NCBI RefSeq assembly: GCF_001542405.1
Contig: NZ_LNCD01000050.1
Location: forward strand, 1 to 50,003
From: Rhizobium altiplani
Lineage (GTDB): Bacteria > Pseudomonadota > Alphaproteobacteria > Rhizobiales > Rhizobiaceae
Length of the DNA stretch: 50,003 nt
Reading direction: 5' to 3'
Shown piece after piece: positions 34,756 through 43,867 of the stretch. The position numbers were made by a program, and so were the translations under genes. Under the pieces are notes generated by a model. The model was given only the letters and a program-made list of their open reading frames with translations. It was not told where the DNA came from and made no database searches. Position 1 is the stretch's first letter. Each line of letters opens with the position of its first letter.

Positions 34756-35796
34756 TTAGGCCGCGGCCGAGCCTTCGCCTTCGGTCTCCTTGAGCTGGAT
34801 TTGCCCGGAGTTTGCCAGGCGAATCGCTTCCTGGGCGATGGCGCGCCGGGCGATGGCGATTTCGCGCGGATTGATGCCAACGGTGCCGCTCTGCAGATCC
34901 GATTCGATCATGCGGCGCTGGCGCGGGCTGATCGATGCGAGGACGGCCTCGCGCATGTCGGCAGACGAGCCGCGCAACGCCATGGTCAGGATGTCGGACG
35001 AGATATCGTTCATGAGCATGACGCGGCTGCGCTGCGGCATGAGCATGAGGTCGTCGAAGAGGAAGATCTTCGGACGGACCTTGTTGACCGATTCGCGGCT
35101 GATCGATTCGAGCGAGGTGAGCAGGGTATCGACCTGCGGCTTGTCCATCTCGTTCATCAGTTCCGCAACCTTCGTCGAGCCGATCGAATTCTTCTCGGCG
35201 TCGATCTCTGCCAGCAGGCTTAGCACCTGCTTTTCGATGATCTGTGCGGCCTTGGGGCTGACGGCCTTGAGGTTGACGGTACGGTTCATGATGTCCGCGC
35301 GGCGGCCGTCCGGAATCTGCATCAAAACCTTGGCGCCGAATGAGGAGGGCATCATGGAGAGAATATAGGCGACAGTCTGCGGATGTTCGCGCAGGAGGAA
35401 CTTGCCGATGAAGGCCGGGTCGCCTTCGCCGAGGCGATCCCAGATCGACGTCTCGTATGCCTGGAAGGTGGTGCGACGGCCAAGCAGGCTGTCGACTTCG
35501 TCGGGCGTGAGACCCTCTTCAAGGATGCTCTCGATCGCCTTGGCATTATCCATGAGGCCTGCACCCTCGGTGAACAGGTCCTCGAATTCGGCGACAAGTC
35601 CGAGCAATTCATCCGGTGGGATCGCACGCAGCGTTTGCGCCGAGCCGATGATCGTCTGCAGCTCGGCCTGCGTGAAATATTTCAACAGCCTGCCGGCGAC
35701 CCCTTTCCCCATGGCGAGGAGAACGGCCGCCGCCTTTTCAGCCTGGGTCAACGGTTTCTCGGCTAGCGCGCCGCCGAAATCGTCAAAGTCCATCAT
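34756..35796 (-). CDS. fliG: Flagellar motor switch protein FliG
   Basis: 346 residues. N-terminal FliF-binding part (LTQAEKAAAVLLAMGKGVAG), middle domain with the EHPQ-type motif (LLREHPQTVAYILSMMPSSF, about 135-155), and a C-terminal torque domain with charged residues facing MotA (RVMLMNDISSDILTMALRGS). It couples the stator to rotor turning. Start MMDFDD: the first ATG has GGAG about 10 bases upstream. The gene lies 29 bp after fliN. Confidence 0.96.
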   Translation of the reverse strand: MMDFDDFGGALAEKPLTQAEKAAAVLLAMGKGVAGRLLKYFTQAELQTIIGSAQTLRAIPPDELLGLVAEFEDLFTEGAGLMDNAKAIESILEEGLTPDEVDSLLGRRTTFQAYETSIWDRLGEGDPAFIGKFLLREHPQTVAYILSMMPSSFGAKVLMQIPDGRRADIMNRTVNLKAVSPKAAQIIEKQVLSLLAEIDAEKNSIGSTKVAELMNEMDKPQVDTLLTSLESISRESVNKVRPKIFLFDDLMLMPQRSRVMLMNDISSDILTMALRGSSADMREAVLASISPRQRRMIESDLQSGTVGINPREIAIARRAIAQEAIRLANSGQIQLKETEGEGSAAA

Positions 35797-35825
35797 GGTC
35801 TAACCTCTCCGTCCCTGCACCGGGA

Positions 35826-36407
35826 TCAGGCTTTCTTTGTACTCAGAACTTCTATCAGTTTGACGCCGAAACGCGTGTCGTCGTTTTCCAGAACGGTGAT
35901 CTCGCCGCGAGCGATCTTGCGGCCGTTCACCATGATTTCGACCGGCTCACCGATCTTCTTGTCGAGCGCGATGGTTGCGCCCTCGTTAAGGTTCATCAGA
36001 CCGGCGACCTGCATGCGGCTGCTGCCGAGCATGATCTGAACGTCGATCGGGATATCCATGATCAGGTCGAGGTTCGACCGCATGGCGCTGCCGAGCGGGG
36101 CAGGTTCGGAAGCGATCGCACCAAACGAGCTGTCGCCGAAGTTGGCAGAGCCACCAAAATCGGATGTTGCGCCGAAATCGTCGCCACCAAATGCGGGCTC
36201 TGCCGCATCTCCGAAACCGCCGCCAAAGGTTGACAGGTCGGTGCTGCCGCTAAAGGCGTCGGCCTCTCCAGCAAAATCCGGCAGGCCGCCGTCCGCGTCG
36301 GTCTTCAGGACGCCGCGCAGGTCATCGATGGCCTGATCAAGCTCGGCCTCGTTGCCCGGGAGCTCCATTGAAAGGTCGCTGTTCTTGGGTGTTTTCTTCG
36401 TCGCCAT
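35826..36407 (-). CDS. fliN: Flagellar switch protein FliN with FG-rich N-terminal extension
   Basis: 193 residues; the SpoA domain is in the last ~80 ([50 protein letters not shown]). The first ~105 residues are extra compared with the ~137-residue enteric protein and contain seven FG pairs between 61 and 96 ([38 protein letters not shown]), a low-complexity, probably disordered stretch. FliN forms the lower C-ring with FliM and helps target export substrates. Part of motA-fliM-fliN-fliG; 62 bp follow fliM. Confidence 0.93.
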   Translation of the reverse strand: MATKKTPKNSDLSMELPGNEAELDQAIDDLRGVLKTDADGGLPDFAGEADAFSGSTDLSTFGGGFGDAAEPAFGGDDFGATSDFGGSANFGDSSFGAIASEPAPLGSAMRSNLDLIMDIPIDVQIMLGSSRMQVAGLMNLNEGATIALDKKIGEPVEIMVNGRKIARGEITVLENDDTRFGVKLIEVLSTKKA

Positions 36408-36469
36408 GAAATCACTATTCCAGTTGAAACTTGCCTCAAGCTGCCGTGGCAGCCCGGTTGGAAAATGGG

Positions 36470-37408
36470 CTAATTCATCAAGTGGCGGATGAGCTCGTCA
36501 TCCGAATTAATCGTATCCTTCACCCGGACGGTATAATGTTCGCCCGAACGTCCAAACTCGCAGATGTACAATTCCTTGCTGTTGGCGCTGACTTCGACGC
36601 GGACGTCGCCGCGGTCGTGGAAGGGGATGACATCGCCAGCCGCAAGTTTCGAAATGGTCCGCAGCGTCAGGTCCTGCAGACGGATCTTTGCGTCGAGCGT
36701 CACCGGCGAGCGGCGCACCTGCTCGCTGAGCTGATCGCTCCATTCGGTCGATTTAGCCGACTGGCCCTTGGCCTTCGGAACCGTCACCGTCGTCTTCAGC
36801 AGGGCAGCCTGGGGAACGATCAGCGAGAAATCCGAGGTGATGCCGGAGAGCGTGATCGACATGTTGATCGCGGCCGCGAACTCGTCGGGCTTGTCTTCGG
36901 CCGGCTTGATCCGTGTTTCGAACGCATGCGGAAACTCAAGCACTGGCTCGAAGCCGCCAGGCGCGTTCACTGCCGAACGAAGGACATTGGCGAACTTGTC
37001 GAAGACCATGACCGCAAGCTCGAGCTCGATCACGGAGAGCAGGCGATCCGCCGGCTGCTCGACGGCGTCTGCCGCCGCACCCAGCAAGTGTTCCATCAGG
37101 GTGATGATGAAGCTGTTGCCGCAGGCAAGCGTAATGTTTGGTGACCAGTTGCGGAGCGTCGCATCGACGAGCGTCGTATTGTCGCCGAGGTTGGCGACCA
37201 GCTCGTTCTTGTGCCCGCTGTCGCAACCGAGATAGGCCACTTCGACGTCGAGGTTCGTCTCGCTCTTGATGATGTCGGGCAGAAAGACGGCGTAGACTTC
37301 GCCGAATCCGCTGCAGATCTTCTCGACGGTGGCCTTGTCGCCCAGCCTGCCGGTCAGTTTGGCAAGAAGGGCTTCGCCCATGAGGGGTTTCTTGAGGGGA
37401 GCGTTCAT
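36470..37408 (-). CDS. fliM: Flagellar switch protein FliM
   Basis: 312 residues. Middle CheC-like domain at about 45-220 and C-terminal SpoA domain ending [16 protein letters not shown]. Unlike enteric FliM, the N-terminal CheY-binding peptide (LSQxEIDALL) is not seen; the start is [20 protein letters not shown]. That fits the divergent rhizobial FliM, which pairs with CheY2. The start lies 6 bp after motA, so they are co-translated. Confidence 0.88.
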   Translation of the reverse strand: MNAPLKKPLMGEALLAKLTGRLGDKATVEKICSGFGEVYAVFLPDIIKSETNLDVEVAYLGCDSGHKNELVANLGDNTTLVDATLRNWSPNITLACGNSFIITLMEHLLGAAADAVEQPADRLLSVIELELAVMVFDKFANVLRSAVNAPGGFEPVLEFPHAFETRIKPAEDKPDEFAAAINMSITLSGITSDFSLIVPQAALLKTTVTVPKAKGQSAKSTEWSDQLSEQVRRSPVTLDAKIRLQDLTLRTISKLAAGDVIPFHDRGDVRVEVSANSKELYICEFGRSGEHYTVRVKDTINSDDELIRHLMN

Positions 37409-37414
37409 GACCGT

Positions 37415-38287
37415 TTACGCCGCCTTGTTCTCGCCGCCGGGATTCATCATTTCCTGCTCGACCGCGTCGATCGAAGGACGCTCGTAGGCCGAAATTGTCT
37501 TGCGGCCGTATTCGAGCGCGACCTGCGGCACCGAGCCGTTCATGTAGGCAAGCAGGGTCTGCTTGACGATGACGTAGAGGCGATGCTGCTTGGTGCGGAC
37601 GATCTTGATCTGGGAAATGATCGGCGAACACACGCAATAGGACAGGATGATGCCGAGGAAGGTGCCGACGAGCGCCGAGCCGATCAGGTGGCCGAGGACC
37701 TCAGGCGAATCGTTGATGTGCGCCATGGCCTTGATGACACCGAGAACGGCGGCGACGATACCGATCGCGGGGAAGGCGTCGCCCATGATCTGGATGGCGT
37801 GATAGGGCTTCATCTTGTCGTGAAGGATCGTGTTGATCTCTTCGTCCATCAGTGCTTCGATCTCATGCGAGCGGGCATTGCCGATGATGATCAAGCGGAC
37901 GTAGTCGCAGATGAACGCCGTCAGTTCCTTGTTCTTGAGGATCGTCGGCGCGGACTGGAAGATCGAGGATTCGGCCGGATTGTCGATATGGGCTTCGATC
38001 TCGTTGCGAGACTTCGTGCGAAGATCGCGCATCAGGGAGTAGAGGACACCAAGCGTATCGAGATAATTCCGTTCCTTCGGCACCGTGTGCTTGAAGGCTT
38101 CGACGAGCGCCTTGCCGGAATCCTTCACCACCTTCATCGGGTTGCCCATGACGAAGCTGCCCAGGCCGGCGCCGCCGATGATGACTAGCTCGAACGGCTG
38201 CCAGAGCGCCTCCACGTGGCCACCCATCGCCATGAAGCTGCCGACGATACAGCCGCAGGTAATCACAAATCCGATAATGATATTCAT
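37415..38287 (-). CDS. motA: Flagellar stator protein MotA
   Basis: 290 residues with four membrane helices: [20 protein letters not shown] first, [20 protein letters not shown] second, and the pair around [20 protein letters not shown] and [20 protein letters not shown]. The cytoplasmic loop has the charged torque segment [19 protein letters not shown]. MotA with MotB forms the proton-driven stator. ATG 38287 gives the exact family N-terminus; the frame is open further up without signals. First gene of the minus-strand set; the promoter must lie in the 250 bp shared with flgF. Confidence 0.96.
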   Translation of the reverse strand: MNIIIGFVITCGCIVGSFMAMGGHVEALWQPFELVIIGGAGLGSFVMGNPMKVVKDSGKALVEAFKHTVPKERNYLDTLGVLYSLMRDLRTKSRNEIEAHIDNPAESSIFQSAPTILKNKELTAFICDYVRLIIIGNARSHEIEALMDEEINTILHDKMKPYHAIQIMGDAFPAIGIVAAVLGVIKAMAHINDSPEVLGHLIGSALVGTFLGIILSYCVCSPIISQIKIVRTKQHRLYVIVKQTLLAYMNGSVPQVALEYGRKTISAYERPSIDAVEQEMMNPGGENKAA

Positions 38288-38371
38288 CGTCAGTCCAAAC
38301 CTGATCGTTATTTTCAACTCAACGGATAGGGCTGCTGGCTTGCGTGAGGCTGATGATAGTCCCTGCAAATC

Positions 38372-38415
38372 AAGCTTTTGCATGCCAGCTTCGCGCAAGC
38401 ATTTGCTGTCAGCTT
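38372..38415. promoter_or_regulatory. Imperfect tandem repeat between motA and flgF
   Basis: AAGCTTTTGCATGCCAGCTT (38372-38391) and AAGCATTTGCTGTCAGCTT (38397-38415), 25 bp start to start, in the divergent 250-bp control region. OmpR-type activators bind such tandem repeats, and the rhizobial motility activator Rem belongs to that family, so a Rem site is a reasonable guess. Confidence 0.45.
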
Positions 38416-38537
38416 GTCGGTGACGAATGGGCATCCGTGCCCGTTTCTGAGGTGCCGCCTCAGCGAAATTCGTGGTCGAACCGACTGCAAACACCCGGAT
38501 TTCGTACCGTTCATCGCCAATGCAGGAGCCTATCGGG

Positions 38538-39272
38538 ATGCAATCCGGTCTTTATGTTTCTTTGTCGTCGCAGATCGCACTCGAACGTCGCCTCACCACC
38601 ATCGCCGACAACATGGCGAACGTGAACACGACGGGCTTCCGCGGGACGGAGGTGAAATTCGACGAGATGCTCGGCGAGACCGGCAACAAGATCAATGCGA
38701 AGATCGCCTATGTGTCCCAGGGCAACGACTATCTCTCCGGCGATACTGGCGAGTTCGAGCACACCGGAAACATGCTCGACTTCGCGATCAAGGGGGATGC
38801 CTGGTTCTCGGTCGACACGCCGGCCGGCAAAGTTCTGACCAAGGATGGTCGCTTCACGATGAAGGAAAACGGCGAGCTCGTTTCCGTTCGAGGTTACCCG
38901 GTTCTCGACGCCGGCGGTGCGCCGGTGACGCTCAACACGGCTGCTGGCGAACCGAAGGTCGGCTCTGACGGATTGATCTACCAGGACGGCAAGCAGGTCG
39001 GTTCGCTGGGTCTCTTCGAGGCCGATATCAGCAAGGGCTATCTGCGCTACGAGAATAGCGGCATCATGACGACCGAGCAGCCACGCGCCGTCACCGATCG
39101 TTTCAATGTCGGTGTCCGGCAGGGCTATCTCGAAAATTCCAACGTCAACGCGATGCGCGAAATTACGCAGTTGATCGAAGTCAATCGCGCCTTCGAGAGT
39201 ATGACGTCGCTCTCGAAGGACAGCGAGACTTCGTTCAGCGAGGCGATCAAGACGCTCGGCGGCAGCCGCTGA
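38538..39272 (+). CDS. flgF: Flagellar rod protein FlgF
   Basis: 244 residues. The N-terminal rod motif [20 protein letters not shown] followed by [12 protein letters not shown], the domain middle with [20 protein letters not shown], and C-terminal [20 protein letters not shown] are typical of the proximal rod/basal body family. GGAG nine bases before ATG 38538 favours this start ([12 protein letters not shown]); 38520 is the alternative. It is divergent from motA and followed by fliI after 14 bp. Confidence 0.93.
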   Translation: MQSGLYVSLSSQIALERRLTTIADNMANVNTTGFRGTEVKFDEMLGETGNKINAKIAYVSQGNDYLSGDTGEFEHTGNMLDFAIKGDAWFSVDTPAGKVLTKDGRFTMKENGELVSVRGYPVLDAGGAPVTLNTAAGEPKVGSDGLIYQDGKQVGSLGLFEADISKGYLRYENSGIMTTEQPRAVTDRFNVGVRQGYLENSNVNAMREITQLIEVNRAFESMTSLSKDSETSFSEAIKTLGGSR

Positions 39273-39286
39273 ACGGGGCCTGAAGC

Positions 39287-40678
39287 ATGAGCAATACGCC
39301 GCTCACCGAATCCGACCTTTCGCCGAAGCTCACGCATCTCGCGAGGCTCGTGTCGCGCTATTCGAGCCCCGAATTCCTGGTCGCCCCCGGCGGTCACGTC
39401 CAGACGATCGCGGCCGGCCATTACACCGTGACCGGCCTGTCGCGCCATGTGCGGCTCGGAGAATTCGTCGCCCACAAGTCGCCGACCGGCATCCACCTCG
39501 GCGAAGTGGTTCGCGTCGAGCCTGAACTGACCTATGTCTGCCCGATCGAGCCGGGCGAGCCGATCGGCATCCATGATACGGTCATCCGCAAGGGTGCATT
39601 CCGCATCTCTCCGGCGGACAGCTGGTGCGGGCGCACCATCAACGCGCTGTGCGAGCCGATCGATGGCCTCGGTCCCATTGTCGAGGGGCTCGGCCGCCGC
39701 TCCATTTCGAACACGGCGCCGCCGTCCATGACGCGGAAGCGCGTGGAGACAGGCTTCAAGACGGGCGTTCGCGCTATCGACATTTTCTCGCCGCTTTGCC
39801 TCGGCCAGCGCCTCGGCATTTTCGCAGGCTCGGGCGTCGGTAAGTCGACGCTGCTGTCCATGCTGGCCCGTGCGGATGCTTTCGACAAGGTCGTCATCGC
39901 GCTTGTGGGTGAACGTGGCCGCGAAGTGCGCGAATTCATCGAGGACACGCTTGGCGACAACATGAAGAAGGCGATCGCCGTCGTCGCGACGAGTGACGAG
40001 AGCCCGATGCTGCGCAAGATGGCGCCGCTGACAGCGGTCACCATCGCCGAGCATTTCCGCGATCAGGGCGACAACGTGCTCTTGATCGTCGACAGCGTTA
40101 CCCGATTTGCCCACGCGATCCGCGAGGTCGCGACCGCGTCGGGTGAACCGCCGATCGCCCGTGGCTATCCCGCCTCGGTCTTCACCGAGCTGCCGCGCCT
40201 GCTGGAGCGTGCCGGACCCGGACCGGAGGGGACCGGAACGATCACCGCGATCATTTCCATCCTCGTCGATGGTGACAACCACAACGACCCGATCGCCGAC
40301 TCGACGCGCGGCATTCTGGACGGCCACATCGTCCTGCAGCGTAGTCTGGCGGAGGAAGGGCGTTACCCACCGATCGATCCGCTGGCCTCGATCTCGCGTT
40401 TGGCGCGCAAGGCCTGGACCCCGGATCAGGAGAAGCTGGTGTCTCGCCTGAAGACGCTCATCCACCGCTTCGAGGAAACACGCGACCTGCGCCTGATCGG
40501 CGGCTATCGCCCGGGCGCCGATCCTGATCTCGATATGGCGGTCAAGCAGGTACCGATTATTTACGATGTTTTGAAACAGTCGCCCGGCGATAGCGATTCG
40601 AGGGATGCCTTTGCCGATCTGGCCGGCGCCCTGAAAGCCGCGGCCGGCATCGGCGGCCAGCCGAGTATCCGCAGGTAG
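39287..40678 (+). CDS. fliI: Flagellum-specific export ATPase FliI
   Basis: 463 residues, related to the F1 beta subunit. Walker A in GIFAGSGVGKSTLLSMLARA (about 182-200), Walker B in VLLIVDSVTRFAHAIREVAT, and GLGRRSISNTAPPSMTRKRV before the core. It powers or primes substrate delivery to the export gate on the cytoplasmic side. It follows flgF by 14 bp and is followed by the orf at 40690 after 11 bp, so the three probably form one transcript. Confidence 0.97.
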   Translation: MSNTPLTESDLSPKLTHLARLVSRYSSPEFLVAPGGHVQTIAAGHYTVTGLSRHVRLGEFVAHKSPTGIHLGEVVRVEPELTYVCPIEPGEPIGIHDTVIRKGAFRISPADSWCGRTINALCEPIDGLGPIVEGLGRRSISNTAPPSMTRKRVETGFKTGVRAIDIFSPLCLGQRLGIFAGSGVGKSTLLSMLARADAFDKVVIALVGERGREVREFIEDTLGDNMKKAIAVVATSDESPMLRKMAPLTAVTIAEHFRDQGDNVLLIVDSVTRFAHAIREVATASGEPPIARGYPASVFTELPRLLERAGPGPEGTGTITAIISILVDGDNHNDPIADSTRGILDGHIVLQRSLAEEGRYPPIDPLASISRLARKAWTPDQEKLVSRLKTLIHRFEETRDLRLIGGYRPGADPDLDMAVKQVPIIYDVLKQSPGDSDSRDAFADLAGALKAAAGIGGQPSIRR

Positions 40679-40689
40679 AGAGGCGCGAC

Positions 40690-41241
40690 GTGACAGATTT
40701 CGATGACGATGAGAAGATCGCCCCGCTGAAGCCTCTGCGGCGCAAAACCGTCTTTCTCGACCGCGCCCTGACAATTACCGGCCTTACCCTGGCGGCGGCG
40801 TCCGCCTTCTTTCCGTGGTACGTCTTCTTTAACGAGGACAAGTTCGGCATCAATGTCGCGCAGGGCGACCGGACACGCGACCTTCCCGACTGGCCGGCAC
40901 GAAACGTCTTCAGCGTTTCGCCCCTCGCGATGGCCAACAAGAACCGATACGACAAGAAGCCCGAGATCCCCGTCGATCCGCTGACGACCGCCACGGTCTC
41001 CAGCATTGGCAAGGAAGACGATAAGGGTCCGCCGGCCGAGGATCAGCCGTTCCCCGGTAAATCCGGCTTTCGCCTTCTTCACGTGGCAAACGGCCGTGCC
41101 TTGATCGAAGATACCTCAGGCATGTACGTCGTTCGGGTGGGATCCATTCTGCCGGACGAAAGCCGGTTGGCGACGCTGGAGGAACGTGATGGCAAATGGG
41201 TCATCATCACCTCCAAGGGCGATGTCTATCAGCATAATTGA
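40690..41241 (+). CDS. Single-span membrane protein of the flagellar locus, unknown
   Basis: 183 residues from GTG 40690, with GAGAGG 7 bases ahead. A cytoplasmic arm (TDFDDDEKIAPLKPLRRK) leads into one membrane helix (ALTITGLTLAAASAFFPWYV) and a periplasmic part. The last ~55 residues (GFRLLHVANGRALIEDTSGM, YVVRVGSILPDESRLATLEE) look like a small beta domain of the type found in pilus or secretion assembly proteins. Similar genes sit after fliI in rhizobia, suggesting an assembly or export role, but none is established here. A hairpin follows at 41270. Confidence 0.75.
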   Translation: MTDFDDDEKIAPLKPLRRKTVFLDRALTITGLTLAAASAFFPWYVFFNEDKFGINVAQGDRTRDLPDWPARNVFSVSPLAMANKNRYDKKPEIPVDPLTTATVSSIGKEDDKGPPAEDQPFPGKSGFRLLHVANGRALIEDTSGMYVVRVGSILPDESRLATLEERDGKWVIITSKGDVYQHN

Positions 41242-41269
41242 GCGTGCACCGCTCTCAAGCGCATCAGTC

Positions 41270-41300
41270 GAAGGCTCCACCGGATACGGTCGGAGCCTTC
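41270..41300 (+). terminator. Hairpin after the fliI-orf transcript
   Basis: GAAGGCTCC and GGAGCCTTC enclose an inner CCG/CGG pair around GATA: 9 bp plus 3 bp of stem. No real T-tract follows (GTCCCGTTATGG), so termination would be weak or Rho-aided. It lies 28 bp after the orf stop and 113 bp before flgB. Confidence 0.5.
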
Positions 41301-41413
41301 GTCCCGTTATGGGAGTGCGCGCCAGGCAGCCACGGAATGTCGGACCGCATTCTCCGTAAGTCTGACGCAAGATTACCGTCCTAGGTTCGCCCCAGTAAAA
41401 ACGGAGAGTTCCC

Positions 41414-41806
41414 ATGCAACCGATTCAACTTTTCGACTTGGCGTCGCGGCAGGCCGAATGGCTGACGATCCGTCAGGAGGTTGTGGCCGGCAACATCGCG
41501 AACGCGAATACGCCGAAATATCGCGCCAAAGACATCACGCCTTTCCAGGCCACCCTCGACCGGTCGGACATTACTATGGCGCGCACGAATGCTGCGCACC
41601 TGACCGGCAACGATCTCGGCACGAAAAGCGACATCGACGTCAAGGACGCGGCCCTTGACCAGGAGATCGGCGTGCAGGAGTCCGGCAACACGGTCGGTCT
41701 CGCCGAGGAACTCACGAAGTCCGGTGAAATCAAGCGTCAGTACGATCTGAACACGTCGCTCGTAAGCTCGTTCAATCGACTGATGCTGATGACAGTGAAG
41801 AGCTAA
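41414..41806 (+). CDS. flgB: Flagellar rod protein FlgB
   Basis: 130 residues. [20 protein letters not shown] followed by [16 protein letters not shown] is the rod-protein N-terminal motif. FlgB is a proximal rod subunit exported by the flagellar apparatus. GGAG lies 7 bases before ATG. First gene of the flgB-to-fliP unit, with flgC 4 bp downstream. Confidence 0.94.
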   Translation: MQPIQLFDLASRQAEWLTIRQEVVAGNIANANTPKYRAKDITPFQATLDRSDITMARTNAAHLTGNDLGTKSDIDVKDAALDQEIGVQESGNTVGLAEELTKSGEIKRQYDLNTSLVSSFNRLMLMTVKS

Positions 41807-41810
41807 GATC

Positions 41811-42227
41811 ATGGATCCTTTGTCAGCAGCACTCAAAATCGCGGGATCCGGGCTTGAAGCGCAATCGACGCGCCTTCGCATCGTGTCCGAAAACATCGCC
41901 AACGCACGCTCGACCGGCGACACGCCCGGTGCCGATCCCTACCGTCGCAAGACCATCACCTTCGGCGAAGCGGTCGATCGCGCCAATGGCGTCACGACCG
42001 TCAACGTCAAGAAGTTCGGCGTCGACGAATCGAAGTTCATCACTGAATTCGACCCCTCCAATCCGGCTGCGGACGAGAAGGGCATCGTCAAGCTCCCGAA
42101 CGTCAACATGCTGGTCGAGATGGCCGACATGCGCGAAGCAAACCGTTCGTATGACGCCAACCTGCAGACCATCAAGCAATCCCGCGACCTGATTTCGTCG
42201 ACAATCGACCTTCTGAAGAGCCAATAA
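41811..42227 (+). CDS. flgC: Flagellar rod protein FlgC
   Basis: 138 residues. [20 protein letters not shown] then [20 protein letters not shown] at the start, and the C-terminal [20 protein letters not shown] helix. Rod subunit; placed between flgB (4 bp) and fliE (2 bp), so translation is probably coupled. Confidence 0.96.
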   Translation: MDPLSAALKIAGSGLEAQSTRLRIVSENIANARSTGDTPGADPYRRKTITFGEAVDRANGVTTVNVKKFGVDESKFITEFDPSNPAADEKGIVKLPNVNMLVEMADMREANRSYDANLQTIKQSRDLISSTIDLLKSQ

Positions 42228-42229
42228 TC

Positions 42230-42556
42230 ATGATCAACAACGTCAATAGCGTCAGCTCCCTGTCGATGACCCGCGGCCTTGCCGCCATCGAGAAGGACCG
42301 CTCCACAGCTTCATCGGCGGCAGAAAGTGCTGCAAACGACGGCGGCTTTGGCGCGGTTCTCACCAATGTTGCGACGGGCGCCGTCAATACCCTCAAGAAT
42401 GCAGAAAGCATGTCCTTTGCCGGCATCAAGGGCACCGCGACGACGCGTGAAGTCGTCGATGCCGTCATGCAGGCACAGCAGACCCTTCAGACTGCGATCG
42501 CCATTCGCGACAAGGTCGTTTCGGCCTTTCTCGACGTTACCCGCATGCAGATGTAA
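42230..42556 (+). CDS. fliE: Flagellar hook-basal body protein FliE
   Basis: 108 residues, small and helical. NTLKNAESMSFAGIKGTATT followed by REVVDAVMQAQQTLQTAIAI and RDKVVSAFLDVTRMQM is the FliE signature. It links the MS ring to the rod. It starts 2 bp after flgC and is 19 bp ahead of flgG. Confidence 0.95.
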   Translation: MINNVNSVSSLSMTRGLAAIEKDRSTASSAAESAANDGGFGAVLTNVATGAVNTLKNAESMSFAGIKGTATTREVVDAVMQAQQTLQTAIAIRDKVVSAFLDVTRMQM

Positions 42557-42575
42557 TTGATTTGAGGACGAAGCC

Positions 42576-43364
42576 ATGAGAGCGCTTGCCATTGCTGCGA
42601 CGGGTATGGATGCCCAGCAGACCAATCTTGAAGTCATCGCCAACAACATCGCGAACATCAACACGACCGGCTTCAAGCGCGCTCGCGCTGAATTCACGGA
42701 CCTGTTGTATCAGACCGAGCGCGCCAAGGGCGTTTCGAACCGCGCGAACCAGGCGATCGTACCTGAAGGTGCGAACATCGGTCTCGGCGTCCAGACGGCC
42801 GCCGTCCGCAACCTGCACATCCAGGGCGAGCTTTCGCAGACCGGCAACGACCTAGACGTAGCGCTTATTGGTCGCGGCTTCTTCCAGATCCAGGCGCCCG
42901 ATGGCACGACGCTCTACACGCGCGCTGGCGCGTTCAATAAAAACGAGACTGGCCAGATCGTCACCACCGACGGTTACCTGGTAGCGCCTAATATCACGAT
43001 CCCGCAGGGTTCGACGCAAGTGACCATCAGCCGCTCGGGCGAAGTTTCGGCGAAGCTGCCGGGCGACACCGATCCGACCGTGCTCGGCCAGCTGCAGATC
43101 GCCGACTTCGTCAACGAGGCCGGCCTTCAGCCTCTCGGCGACAACCTCTTTCAGCAGACACCTGCGTCGGGCGATCCCGTGGTCGGCACGCCCGACGAAG
43201 AAGGCTTCGGCTACATGAAGCAGGGCTACCTCGAATCGTCGAACGTCGACCCGGTGAAGGAAATCACCGAACTGATATCGGCGCAGCGCGCCTATGAAAT
43301 GAACTCCAAGGTCATCACCACCGCCGACGAAATGGCCTCCATCGTCAGCAAGAACCTGAAGTAA
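42576..43364 (+). CDS. flgG: Flagellar distal rod protein FlgG
   Basis: 262 residues. [20 protein letters not shown] followed by [20 protein letters not shown] at the start; [20 protein letters not shown] in the middle; [20 protein letters not shown] and AYEMNSKVI at the end. These are the most typical distal rod motifs. Flanked by fliE and flgA on the same strand. Confidence 0.97.
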   Translation: MRALAIAATGMDAQQTNLEVIANNIANINTTGFKRARAEFTDLLYQTERAKGVSNRANQAIVPEGANIGLGVQTAAVRNLHIQGELSQTGNDLDVALIGRGFFQIQAPDGTTLYTRAGAFNKNETGQIVTTDGYLVAPNITIPQGSTQVTISRSGEVSAKLPGDTDPTVLGQLQIADFVNEAGLQPLGDNLFQQTPASGDPVVGTPDEEGFGYMKQGYLESSNVDPVKEITELISAQRAYEMNSKVITTADEMASIVSKNLK

Positions 43365-43381
43365 TCGGGAAGGGCCGAAAC

Positions 43382-43867
43382 ATGATGTTTTGCCGGGTCA
43401 AAGGTATCCTCGGATGGGCGGCAGCCGCCGCCGTTGCGATCACCGCATTTGCCATGCCGCAGGCAGCAGCCGCTGCCGGCATGGGATATGCCGTCGTTCC
43501 GACGACGACCATCTACCCCGGCGAAACCGTTTCCGGCGCCCAGCTCCAGGAAGTGGAAGTGACCAACCCCAACCTCAAGGGCGACTATGCAAAGTCGATC
43601 CGCCAGGTCGAAGGGATGATTTCGAAGCGCACGCTCCTGCCGGGGCGCACGATCTCCGTCTCGGCGCTGCGAGAGCCCTATACCGTGACGCGCGGCTCCT
43701 CGACCCGTCTTATCTTCACGCTCGGCGCGATGACGATCTCGGCGGCCGGCTCGCCGCTCGAGGATGGTATGACGGGGCAGCTCATCCGCGTTCGCAACAT
43801 GGATTCCGGCGTGATTGTCAGCGGCACCGTGCTCGCAGACGGCACCATACACGTGGCCGCAAAATGA
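43382..43867 (+). CDS. flgA: P-ring assembly chaperone FlgA
   Basis: 161 residues with an N-terminal signal peptide (MMFCRVKGILGWAAAAAVAI, cleavage near AAA-AGMGY). The SAF/ChapFlgA domain shows VPTTTIYPGETVSGAQLQEV and KRTLLPGRTISVSALREPYT. It is shorter than the ~219-residue enteric protein, lacking the N-terminal region. It acts in the periplasm with FlgI. Its stop overlaps the flgI start by 4 bp. Confidence 0.92.
   Translation: MMFCRVKGILGWAAAAAVAITAFAMPQAAAAAGMGYAVVPTTTIYPGETVSGAQLQEVEVTNPNLKGDYAKSIRQVEGMISKRTLLPGRTISVSALREPYTVTRGSSTRLIFTLGAMTISAAGSPLEDGMTGQLIRVRNMDSGVIVSGTVLADGTIHVAAK

Noticed and set aside
39125..40774. A 549-codon minus-strand open frame opposite fliI
   Set aside because: FliI on the other strand is certain; the antisense text is Arg/Asp-rich shadow.
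43390..43863. Upstream extension of the flgI frame across flgA
   Set aside because: FlgI starts with a signal peptide at 43864; the extension is out-of-frame reading of flgA.
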